From Rubrimonas cliftonensis (GTDB lineage: Bacteria > Pseudomonadota > Alphaproteobacteria > Rhodobacterales > Rhodobacteraceae), in assembly GCF_900107585.1 (NCBI RefSeq), contig NZ_FNQM01000024.1:1-35154 (forward strand): a stretch of 35,154 nt of DNA, given 5' to 3'. Shown piece after piece: positions 1 through 6,505 of this stretch (position 1 is its first letter; every line of letters starts with the position of its first letter). The translations under genes were made by a program, and so were the position numbers. Below the pieces are notes generated by a model, which had not been told where the DNA came from, searched no databases, and saw only the letters and a list, made by a program, of their open reading frames with translations.

Positions 1-32
1 TCCGGAAAATGTCGGCGCTTCCTGCTCGCCAT
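1..32 (-). CDS. Transposase N-terminus (IS3-type OrfA), truncated by window edge
   Basis: Ten complete codons are visible, reading M-A-S-R-K-R-R-H-F-P and then leaving the window. A short, very basic start followed by an F-[STP]-E/D-type segment is usual for OrfA DNA-binding transposase subunits of IS3 elements. The start is supported by AGGAGAGGAG about 8 bases upstream. Too little is visible to prove the family. Confidence 0.4.
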   Translation of the reverse strand, partial: MASRKRRHFP

Positions 33-95
33 CGGACACTCCTCTCCTGGCTCGAAAGCCATAGCATGGGTGTCCACCAATCCGGGGCAGGATCA
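1..95 (-). mobile_element. End of an insertion sequence, probably IS3 family (partial)
   Basis: Read on the minus strand, this stretch runs from a TG-type terminus near position 95 (TGATCCTGCCCC) through a GGTGGACACC segment at about 68-79 to a strong ribosome-binding site (AGGAGAGGAG) and an ATG at 30-32. That layout fits the left end of an IS3-family element carrying orfA close to its terminus. Only this end is visible; the rest lies outside the window. The junction falls exactly where helicase homology begins (AAA TCC ACC ATG, K-S-T-M), so the element interrupts that gene. The family assignment is from memory of terminus style and the basic orfA start, not a database match. Confidence 0.5.
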
Positions 96-829
96 AATCC
101 ACCATGATCCAGATGGTCGGGCGCGGGCTGCGCACCGTCGACCCCGAGGAGCACCCCGACATCGTCAAAATCGACTGCGTCGTGCTGGACTTCGGCACCT
201 CGAGCCTGATCCACGGCACGCTGGAACAGGATGTCGATCTCGACGGCAAGACCGAAACCGGCGAGGCGCCGACCAAGACCTGTCCGGCTTGCGAGGCGGA
301 GATCCCGCTGGCCGCCACCGAATGCCCGCTCTGCGGCGAGGCGTTCCCGCGCGAGGATCTGGATGCCGGGGCCGCCGCGCCGCTGTCGGGCTTCATGATG
401 ACCGAGATCGACCTGCTGAAGCGGTCCAGCTTCGCCTGGGTCGACCTCTACGGCACGGATGATGCGCTGATGGCCACGGGCTTCGCGGCCTGGGGCGGCA
501 TCTTCTGGCTGGACGGTGTCTGGCACGCCATCGGCGGAGCGAAGGGCGAACGCCCCCACCTGTTGGGCGTCGGCGAGCGCACCGTCTGCCTCGCGCAGGC
601 CGACGATTGGCTGAACACGCACGAGACCGACGAGAGCGCCTTCAAGACGAGCTCCTGGCTGCGCCAGCCGCCGACCGAAAAGCAGCTGCAGTATCTGCCG
701 CCCGAGTGCCGCCATGACTTCGGCCTGACGCGCTACCGCGCCTCGGCGCTGATGACCTTCGGCTTCAACAAGCGCGCCATCCGCCAGCTGATCGACACGG
801 CGGCCTCTCCCGAACGGAGGGCGGCATGA
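95..829 (+). pseudogene. C-terminal fragment of a phage-type SF2 (DEAD/DEAH) helicase
   Basis: The reading frame opens abruptly after the insertion-sequence end with K-S-T-M-I-Q-M-V-G-R-G-L-R. The QMVGRGLR part is motif VI of superfamily 2 helicases, which contacts ATP through its arginines. Motifs I to V are missing, so this is the last third or so of the protein and cannot be an active helicase. Downstream, counting from the internal ATG at 104, lies a four-cysteine zinc ribbon (C60-x2-C63, C74-x2-C77), and the tail is the variable C-terminal region seen in alphaproteobacterial prophage helicases. An in-frame ATG at 104 exists, but the homology starts before it, so I treat this as a remnant. 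It overlaps the next open frame by ATGA at 826-829. Helicase assignment is strong; phage origin comes from the terminase nearby. Confidence 0.75.
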
Positions 830-832
830 CCC

Positions 833-1288
833 ATGACCGCCTTCACATCCATCAAGGCCGAGGACCGGCGGCGGCTCTGGCATCCGCGTGGAACACTCTG
901 TGCTGTCTGCCGACAACCCACCCGTGGTTTTGGCTGGTTCGATCCGCACCGCCCGGCGGCTTCGCCACCACGATCATCGAAATGTGCGCGTTCGCGCACG
1001 GGGCGACCCCGGCCCTCGGTCTGGTTCTGCTCAATGCCCTGCCAGTCCTTCTGGACGCGCTTGGCGCGGGAGCGTTTCGCCATGGTTGACCTGACCGAGG
1101 AAGAGCGCGCCGCGATCACCGCCACCATGAAGCGCGTGGCGCTGCTGATGGACGACATCGGCTGGGCCACCCCGCTTGCGGATCTGACCGAGGCGCAGGT
1201 GCGCGCGCTGATCGAGGAAGCCGTCGAGGGCTTCCGCGAGGCCATGTCCGACATCGCCCGGGCGCCGACGCCGGAGGTGCCGTTTTGA
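833..1288 (+). CDS. Small phage-associated zinc-finger protein (DUF6511-like)
   Basis: 151 aa. The start at 833 is preferred over the overlapping ATG at 826 because only this frame encodes a sensible protein, beginning MTAFTSIKAEDRRRLWHPRG. Residues about 21-29 carry a C-x2-C pair (LCAVC) and a later FCSMPC gives a second cysteine pair, which together look like an FCS-type zinc finger. The C-terminal half is acidic and helical (DLTEEERAAITATMKRVA). I recall similar proteins, annotated DUF6511, between the helicase and terminase in Rhodobacterales prophages; the function is unknown. The segment between the two cysteine pairs is longer and more Arg/Ser-rich than I would expect and could be a small insertion. 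It appears otherwise intact in this decayed prophage. Confidence 0.55.
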   Translation: MTAFTSIKAEDRRRLWHPRGTLCAVCRQPTRGFGWFDPHRPAASPPRSSKCARSRTGRPRPSVWFCSMPCQSFWTRLARERFAMVDLTEEERAAITATMKRVALLMDDIGWATPLADLTEAQVRALIEEAVEGFREAMSDIARAPTPEVPF

Positions 1289-1411
1289 CCCTCGATTACA
1301 ATCATCGGCCCAGTTTCGCGGAGCAGGTCAACGCCGCCGTCGATCGGGCGCTCACCGCCGATCAGGCCACGCGGCCGCCCCGCGACTATCTCGGCGGCTC
1401 GCGCCTCGGCC
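1285..1411 (+). pseudogene. N-terminal stub of a phage nuclease-like protein
   Basis: The frame starts with TTG at 1285 (TTGA overlap with the preceding stop), with GGAGG about 8 bases upstream. It reads M-T-L-D-Y-N-H-R-P-S-F-A-E-Q-V-N and continues to R-D-Y-L-G-G-S-R-L-G. I recall this opening from PD-(D/E)XK-type nucleases encoded in Rhodobacterales prophages, where 'ASRLGEPC' normally follows. Here the sequence changes character right after GGSRLG: the same frame becomes Arg/Gly/Ala-rich and a different frame takes over as coding. The likeliest explanation is a deletion joining this 5' stub to a downstream gene. No catalytic residues remain. The nuclease family is recalled rather than demonstrated. 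Confidence 0.45.
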
Positions 1412-1498
1412 ATGCAGAAGCTGAAGGGAGAGTTGATCGAGCGGGCCCGCGCGCTGGCGCTGGTGTTCCGGCTGGCGCGGGAGGAACGGGACGCATGA
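1412..1498 (+). CDS. 28-residue ORF, possible gene fragment after the deletion
   Basis: ATG at 1412 opens a 28-residue frame beginning MQKLKGELIERARALALV and ending TGA at 1496-1498. The composition is helical and amphipathic and the codon use is like that of the neighbours, unlike the overlapping frame. The frame is also open upstream into the nuclease stub, so this may be the 3' end of a gene whose beginning was lost. The next ORF starts directly after its stop. Function unknown. Confidence 0.3.
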   Translation: MQKLKGELIERARALALVFRLAREERDA

Positions 1499-1672
1499 GT
1501 GAACTGGCCCGCGCGCGCGGCGGCGCTGATGGCGGCCGAGATCTCGGCCTCGTGCAGCGACGCGACGGGCCAGCCGATCACAGTGGAGCCAGCCGCGATG
1601 CAGAAGGTGCTGGAGAAACATGTACGCGCCCACCTCGACGAACTCGCCGAGGTCCGGCCCGACTTCCGGTGA
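1499..1672 (+). CDS. 57-aa phage protein upstream of terminase, GTG start
   Basis: A short gene: TGA (1496-1498) is followed immediately by GTG, giving M-N-W-P-A-R-A-A-A-L-M-A-A-E-I and ending ...ELAEVRPDFR before TGA at 1670-1672. An internal ATG at 1529 is an alternative start. The C-terminal half is a clear amphipathic helix (VLEKHVRAHLDELAEV). Sitting right before the terminase large subunit, it occupies the place where small packaging or connector genes lie, but I recognise no domain. It overlaps the first 53 bases of the terminase frame. The ATG frame beginning at 1495 is much less protein-like. Confidence 0.4.
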   Translation: MNWPARAAALMAAEISASCSDATGQPITVEPAAMQKVLEKHVRAHLDELAEVRPDFR

Positions 1673-2228
1673 CGATGATGGCCTGACGGACTTCGACGGC
1701 GCGGGCGAGATCCTGCGGACCTGGGGCAGCGGGCTCCGGCCCGACCCGGACCTGACCGTGACGGAATGGGCGGACCGGCACTGCATGCTCTCGGGCCGCG
1801 CCTCGGCCGAACCGGGGCGGTATCGCACGGTGCGCACGCCCTACATGCGCGAGATCATGGACCAGCTGTCGCCCGGCGATCCCACGCAGCGGATCGTGTT
1901 CATGAAGGCCGCACAGGTCGGGGCGACCGAGGCCGGGAACAACTGGATCGGGTTCGCCATCCATCAGGCGCCGGGCCCGATGCTCACCGTCCAGCCGACC
2001 GTGGAACTGGCCAAGCGCAACTCGCGCCAGCGGATCGACCTGCTGGTCGACGAGAGCCCCGAGCTGCGGGACCGCGTCAAACCGGCTAGGTCCCGCGACG
2101 CGGGCAACACCATGCTGTCCAAGGAGTTCGCGGGCGGCATCCTGATCATGACCGGCGCGAACTCGGCGGTCGGGCTGCGCTCGACCCCGGCGCGCTACAT
2201 CTTCCTCGACGAGGTCGACGCCTACGGG
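1620..2228 (+). pseudogene. Phage terminase large subunit, GpA type, N-terminal fragment
   Basis: The large terminase subunit is the ATPase/nuclease that packages phage DNA into capsids. About 200 residues match the GpA-family N-terminus: a WADRHCMLSGRASAEPGRYR segment, then YMREIMDQLSP, the Walker-A-like KAAQVGATE, QPTVELAKRNSRQRID, and the Walker B motif IFLDEVDAY at 2199-2225. After DAY the protein departs completely from the family. The same frame stays open to 2792 but is Arg/Ser/Pro-rich with no terminase features, so the ATPase C-terminus and the whole nuclease domain are gone. A full-length GpA protein is around 600-700 aa. The only in-frame ATG is 1620, which overlaps the preceding small ORF, so the true start is uncertain. 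This is a packaging-dead prophage relic. Confidence 0.8.
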
Positions 2229-2715
2229 CGGTCGCCGGGGGCCGGCAGCTCGACCAACGCCCACCGGCGCTCGCCCCCGCTTGCGTCAGGCCGCTCGGCG
2301 CATCGCAGCACGAGGCGAACAGCCGTTCAGGAGGCGAGCGTGACCCGATCGGCATGCGGCTGCGCGTCGTCGTCGAGGTTGCGTCGTGCCGCGAGGCCAT
2401 CCATCGCTCAGCGCGTGGGACGGGAGAGACCCGACCTTGACCCGACCTTGGCGCAGCGGCGCTTGGCCATCCGCCCGCCCCCCGCTCAGGAGAACAGGCT
2501 GACCCATGATCGAGGGCGTTCCCGGAGGCAGTGTCGTCCGCGATGGGCGAACGATCAAATTGTTCAGGCTTTTTCGCTAAATGGAAAGGTTCGTCGCGGG
2601 GCGGTCCCGATCAAGGCCACCCGTCGCGACGTCGGCGCGCCGGACGATGCCATGTCGGACGCCGGAGGGCCGAGCCCTTGCCTGGACGCGATGCATCATC
2701 GGAGGCGGCTGCGGA
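2229..2715. other. Prophage debris without a recognisable gene
   Basis: After the terminase break point no frame is convincing. The long open frame is an Arg/Ser-rich extension of the truncated terminase. A tandem pair GACCCGACCTT lies at about 2428-2449. An ATG at 2506, preceded by AGGAGA, opens a 24-residue frame (MIEGVPGGSVVRDGRTIKLF, then RLFR and stop), which might be the start of a deleted phage gene. GGAGG near 2701 serves the next gene. Confidence 0.4.
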
Positions 2716-3735
2716 ATGAAACGGATAGCCATGTGGACGGCGCTGCTGAGCGCGTCTTGCGCCCTTTCGGCGGCGGCCAGCGCGCGTCTTGAACCGATCG
2801 GCGACGTCGCGCTCGTCGGCGAGGTGGCTGCGGCGTCCGACATCAGCGCCGCCGCGCGACTCGGGCGCTTCCTCGCGCTCGGCGCCGACGAGGGCGTCGG
2901 AGCGGAGCGGGACGTCACCGTGATCCAGCTGTTCGAGCGGACGGGCGCTGATCGCTGGCGGCTCCACCGGACCGTCCCGGTCTTCCAGGGCGACAAGCGC
3001 GACGGGCGCGAACTCGATCTCGAGGCCTTCGCGGTCGATGGCGACACGCTCTACGCCATCGGCTCCCATGGCAGGAAGCGCAAGCTCACCGATCCCGACA
3101 GCCGGCGCGGGACGAACCTGAAGCGGCTGCGTTTCGACGGGATCGAGCGCGAGCGCAGCCGAGAGCATGTGCTCGTGCTGCGCCTTGGCGAAAATGGCGC
3201 GCTGGAGGAGCGCGACAGGTTCTCGCTGCGCGGCGAGATCGCCAACGACCCGGTGCTCTCGGGCTTTCGCGCAACGCCGAGCAAGGAGAACGGCGTCGAC
3301 ATCGAGGGGCTGGCGTTTCGCGACGGGCGGCTCTGGGTCGGGTTCCGCGGACCGGTGCTGCGCGAGAACTTCGTGCCGGTGATGGTGTTCGATCCCGAGG
3401 ACCATGACGACTATGAGCTGCGCTTCGTGCAGCTGGGCGGTCGCGGGATACGCTCGCTCGAAGCGGTGTCGGACGGATTTCTGATGATCGCAGGGCCTGT
3501 CGGCGACGGCGAGGACGGCTTCCAGCTCCTGCGCTGGGACGGGGTCGACATGCTGCCCGGCGCCGGCGCCGAGCTGGGGCGCGTCGAACTGCTTGGCGCC
3601 ATCGCGTCCGCTCCCGGCGCCAGGCCCGAGGGGCTCGCGGTGCTGGCCGAGGACGCCGCCGGCTACGATCTGATGGTCGTATTCGACGGCGCCGACGCAA
3701 ACCAAGTCGCGCAACGGTACCGCGCCTCGCGATAG
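2716..3735 (+). CDS. Secreted DUF3616 domain protein
   Basis: 339 aa. The start at ATG 2716 is chosen because GGAGG lies about 11 bases upstream and the frame then begins with a signal peptide (KR, hydrophobic stretch AMWTALLSASCALSAA, cleavage after A-S-A near residue 23); an upstream extension would bury it. The body has two EA/EGLA-type repeats typical of DUF3616: LDLEAFAVDGDTLYAIGSHG near residue 100 and NGVDIEGLAFRDGRLWVGF near residue 191. These suggest a beta-propeller-like fold in the periplasm. DUF3616 has no established activity. The gene stands alone on the chromosome side of the prophage relic and is followed by a hairpin. It is not clearly linked to the phosphonate operon, which begins 567 bp later. 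Confidence 0.75.
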   Translation: MKRIAMWTALLSASCALSAAASARLEPIGDVALVGEVAAASDISAAARLGRFLALGADEGVGAERDVTVIQLFERTGADRWRLHRTVPVFQGDKRDGRELDLEAFAVDGDTLYAIGSHGRKRKLTDPDSRRGTNLKRLRFDGIERERSREHVLVLRLGENGALEERDRFSLRGEIANDPVLSGFRATPSKENGVDIEGLAFRDGRLWVGFRGPVLRENFVPVMVFDPEDHDDYELRFVQLGGRGIRSLEAVSDGFLMIAGPVGDGEDGFQLLRWDGVDMLPGAGAELGRVELLGAIASAPGARPEGLAVLAEDAAGYDLMVVFDGADANQVAQRYRASR

Positions 3736-3746
3736 CCGGGCCCGTG

Positions 3747-3773
3747 GATCGGCGCGGGGTTCAGGCGCCGATC
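3747..3773 (+). terminator. Hairpin 12 bases after the DUF3616 gene
   Basis: Perfect 9-bp arms GATCGGCGC / GCGCCGATC around a 9-base loop. It lies directly behind the stop codon at 3735, where a terminator is expected. There is no T tract afterwards, so it is either an untypical intrinsic terminator or an RNA 3' end stabiliser. Confidence 0.4.
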
Positions 3774-4228
3774 GACGCCATGGATCTCTGATGCTGCTGA
3801 CATGGCGTGAATCGCACTCCGGCGCCTGTTCAAACCACCCATGCAAGGCGCCGCGCCTGACCATCGCCTCATTGGCCCGCCCGAACTGGCCTGCCGCGCA
3901 ACGTGATCCGACACTCCCGCTCGCGGCCCGGCTCGGCGCGCCTGCGCTCGACAGCCTGCGAGATATTGCCGCTGGCAGGCGTCGGCCGCGCCAGGCGCGC
4001 GAACGCGGCGTGATCCTCAACGGTCGCGACCCTCGACGCGGACGACGCCGACGCGGTCACGACCGTCCGCGCAGAAGTGTTGAAGAAGAAGAAGATTTCA
4101 CGCCGACGGGGAGCGCGGTGACGGCGCCGCCGCCGCCATGGATCATGGCCGAACATGATCCGCTGGGGCCGCTCGGCATTCTCGAACGCAACCTGACGGC
4201 GCCGCCCGCGCCGACCTGAGCGAAAAGA

Positions 4229-4246
4229 GATGACAAAATTGTCATC
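4229..4246. promoter_or_regulatory. 18-bp palindrome, probable operator of the phosphonate operon
   Basis: GATGACAAAATTGTCATC has perfect 8-bp arms (GATGACAA / TTGTCATC) around AA, 56 bases before the ATG of the binding-protein gene. It is AT-rich in a very GC-rich setting, and a symmetrical TGACAA half-site is what dimeric GntR- or LacI-like repressors bind. No regulator gene lies next to it in this window, so the binding protein is unknown. Confidence 0.5.
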
Positions 4247-4302
4247 AGTCCGTCGCCGGGGGGAGTGAGGGTCGAACCGGTCCGCTCACCCATGAGGCTC
4301 CC

Positions 4303-5313
4303 ATGACCCTTTTTGCTCGCGCCACCGCCGCGCTGCTGCTCTCAGCCGCGGCCGCCGCCGCACAGACCGAACTGACCGTCTACACCGCCTTCGAAGCCGT
4401 CGATCTCGACCGCTACAAGAAGGCCTTCGAGACCGCTCACCCGGACATCACGATCAACTGGGTGCGCGACAGCACCGGCGTCGTGACCGCCAAGCTTCTG
4501 GCCGAGAAGGACAACCCGCAGGCGGACGTGATCTGGGGCCTCGCCGCGACCTCGCTGCTGCTGATGAAGTCGGAGGGCATGCTCGCGCCGTTCCGCCCCG
4601 AGGGGATCGAGCGGCTCGATCCGAACTTCGTCGACCAGGACGAGACGCCGTCCTGGGTCGGCCTCGACGCCTGGATCGCCGCGCTCTGCGTCAACACCCG
4701 CGAACTGGAGCGGAACAACCTCGCCGCGCCGACGTCGTGGGAAGACCTCACCAAGCCCGAATACGCCGGCCATGTCGCGATGCCGAACCCGGCCTCGTCG
4801 GGCACCGGCTTCCTCGACGTCTCGGCCTGGCTCCAGATGTTCGGCGAGGAAGGCGGCTGGAACTTCATGGATAGGCTCCACCAGAACATCAAGTTCTACA
4901 CCCATTCCGGCTCCAAGCCCTGCAAGGACGCCGCCCGCGGCGAGGTCACCATCGGCGTATCCTTCGCCTTCACCGGCGCCAAGGCGATCTCCGACGGCGC
5001 GCCGCTTGCGGTCGTGTTCCCCTCCGAAGGCTCGGGCTGGGACATGGAATCGGCCGCGATCGTGGCCGAAACCGACTTCCGGGCCGAGGCCGAGACGCTG
5101 CTGAACTGGGCGGTCTCCGAGGCCGCGATGAAGGAGTACAACGTCGGCTACGCCGTCGTCGCCATTCCGTCGGTCGCGCAGCCGGTCGAGAACTACCCCG
5201 CGGGCGGGCTCGACGCGATGATCGACAACGACTTCCTCTGGGCCGCCGAAAACCGCGAGCGCATCCTCAAGGAATGGGCCAGCCGCTACGACGGCAAGTC
5301 CGAGGCGAAGTAG
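4303..5313 (+). CDS. 2-aminoethylphosphonate-type ABC transporter, substrate-binding protein (PhnS2/AepX-like)
   Basis: 336 aa. Residues 1-20 form a signal peptide (MTLFARATAALLLSAAAAAA), so the mature protein starts near Q-T-E-L-T-V-Y-T-A-F and acts in the periplasm. The mature part is a class II periplasmic binding protein of the iron/sulfate/polyamine type: TAKLLAEKDNPQADVIWG, WVGLDAWIAALCVNT, and a C-terminal VGYAVVAIPSV segment. The length is normal for the TIGR03261 family annotated as aminoethylphosphonate-binding, and the downstream genes (matching ATPase, matching permease, phosphonoacetaldehyde hydrolase) support that substrate rather than iron or putrescine. It is first in the operon, 56 bases behind a palindromic operator candidate, and is followed by a strong hairpin before the ATPase gene. 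Binding may extend to N-methylated or other aminophosphonates. Confidence 0.85.
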   Translation: MTLFARATAALLLSAAAAAAQTELTVYTAFEAVDLDRYKKAFETAHPDITINWVRDSTGVVTAKLLAEKDNPQADVIWGLAATSLLLMKSEGMLAPFRPEGIERLDPNFVDQDETPSWVGLDAWIAALCVNTRELERNNLAAPTSWEDLTKPEYAGHVAMPNPASSGTGFLDVSAWLQMFGEEGGWNFMDRLHQNIKFYTHSGSKPCKDAARGEVTIGVSFAFTGAKAISDGAPLAVVFPSEGSGWDMESAAIVAETDFRAEAETLLNWAVSEAAMKEYNVGYAVVAIPSVAQPVENYPAGGLDAMIDNDFLWAAENRERILKEWASRYDGKSEAK

Positions 5314-5350
5314 GCGCCGGCGCCCCGGCCCGATAGCACCGTCCGCCATG

Positions 5351-5380
5351 CGGCGCGGCGCCCCACGCGGGCCCGCGCCG
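5351..5380 (+). promoter_or_regulatory. Strong stem-loop between binding-protein and ATPase genes
   Basis: Outer arms CGGCGCGG (5351-5358) and CCGCGCCG (5373-5380) stack on inner arms GCCC (5360-5363) and GGGC (5369-5372), with one bulged C at 5359 and a CACGC loop: a 12-bp stem. It sits in the 104-base gap between the first and second operon genes, the only sizeable gap in the operon. Such hairpins after a binding-protein gene often protect its mRNA or reduce read-through, raising the binding protein above the membrane parts. There is no T tract. Confidence 0.5.
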
Positions 5381-5417
5381 ACCCACGCGCCACCGGCCCG
5401 AAATTCGAGGACGCCCC

Positions 5418-6494
5418 ATGCCCGAGCCTTATCTGCGCATCCGCAACGTCTCGAAGCGCTTCGGCGATTTCACCGCGCTCCGCGACGTGAACCTCGACAT
5501 CGGCAAGGGCGAGTTCGTCTGCTTTCTGGGGCCCTCGGGCTGCGGAAAGACGACGCTGCTGCGCGCCATCGCAGGCCTCGACATCCAGTCCGAGGGCATG
5601 ATCGAACAGGCCGGGCGGGACATCTCGGCCCTGCCCCCCTCCGAGCGCGACTTCGGCATCGTCTTCCAGTCCTACGCGCTCTTCCCGAACCTGACGGTCG
5701 CCGACAACGTGGGCTACGGCCTCGTCGGCAAGGGGATGCCGCGCGCCGACATCCGCAAGAAGGTCGCCGGCCTTCTGGCGCAGGTGAACCTGCCCGATCA
5801 GGGCGCCAAGTACCCCGCCAAGCTCTCGGGCGGCCAGCAGCAGCGCGTCGCGCTCGCCCGCGCCCTCGCCACCGAGCCGGGGCTTCTCCTGCTCGACGAG
5901 CCGCTCTCGGCGCTCGACGCGAAGGTGCGCATCCAGCTCCGCGGCCAGCTGAAGGATCTGCAGCGCGACCTCGGCATCACCACGATCATGGTCACCCACG
6001 ACCAGGAAGAGGCGCTCGGCCTCGCCGACCGCATCGTGGTGATGAGCCAGGGTCGGGTCGAGCAGGTCGGCTCGCCGGTCGAGATCTACACGAGCCCCGC
6101 GAGCGTCTTCGTCGCCGATTTCATCGGCGCGATGAACTTCGTCCCCGCGCGGGTGGCCGGGCCCGGCATGATCGAGATCGGCAGCGCCCGCTTCGCCGCC
6201 GAGACCGCGCACATCAACGGCGACGGCCGCGCTCTCGCCGCGATCCGGCCCGAGGACATCAAGGTGCAGGGCGTCGCGCCCGGAGACGCGAACGCGCTCG
6301 AGGTCACCATCGACGCCGAGGAGTTCTGCGGCTCGTACATGCGCGCGACGGTGATCGACGCCGCCCTTGGCGAGGCGCGGCTCAAGGCCGACCTGTCGAT
6401 GAACCTCGTGCGCGGCATGGCGCTGACCAAGGGCAGCCGCCTGCCGGTCGCATTGCCGCCCGAGCGCCTGCGCGTCTACCCGCCGCTGTCCTGA
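5418..6494 (+). CDS. 2-aminoethylphosphonate-type ABC transporter, ATP-binding protein (PhnT2-like)
   Basis: 358 aa, cytoplasmic ATPase that powers the importer. All nucleotide-binding motifs are intact: Walker A GPSGCGKT (38-45), Q-loop FQS (83-85), signature LSGGQ (136-140), Walker B LLLLDE (156-161), D-loop SALD and switch His194 in TIMVTHDQEEA. Residues from about 240 form the TOBE-like C-terminal domain of the CUT1/spermidine-iron group (AIRPEDIKV near 275). The ATG at 5418 is supported by GAGGA 7-11 bases upstream. It lies behind the binding-protein gene and 11 bases before the permease. The sequence alone would fit spermidine, iron or phosphonate importers; the operon makes phosphonate by far the best choice (TIGR03265 family). 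Confidence 0.87.
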   Translation: MPEPYLRIRNVSKRFGDFTALRDVNLDIGKGEFVCFLGPSGCGKTTLLRAIAGLDIQSEGMIEQAGRDISALPPSERDFGIVFQSYALFPNLTVADNVGYGLVGKGMPRADIRKKVAGLLAQVNLPDQGAKYPAKLSGGQQQRVALARALATEPGLLLLDEPLSALDAKVRIQLRGQLKDLQRDLGITTIMVTHDQEEALGLADRIVVMSQGRVEQVGSPVEIYTSPASVFVADFIGAMNFVPARVAGPGMIEIGSARFAAETAHINGDGRALAAIRPEDIKVQGVAPGDANALEVTIDAEEFCGSYMRATVIDAALGEARLKADLSMNLVRGMALTKGSRLPVALPPERLRVYPPLS

Positions 6495-6505
6495 GGAGCG
6501 CGCCC

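Larger units (their letters stand above)
3736..4302. other. Intergenic region upstream of the phosphonate operon
   Basis: 567 bases with no convincing gene. A 142-codon open frame at 3791-4219 has no ribosome-binding site and shows shadow-like composition; its only striking part is an E-E-E-E run from GAAGAAGAAGAA near 4081. The region holds a hairpin just after the DUF3616 stop and an 18-bp palindrome at 4229-4246 close to the phosphonate operon start. The last 60 bases are presumably the operon leader. Confidence 0.5.

Noticed and set aside
3791-4219. 142-codon frame before the phosphonate operon
   Set aside because: No ribosome-binding site, no recognisable domain; only the E-rich run caught attention.
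5348-6505. Upstream extension of the permease frame
   Set aside because: It runs through the ATPase gene in another frame and is Arg/Pro/His-rich; the real permease starts at ATG 6506 with its own ribosome-binding site.
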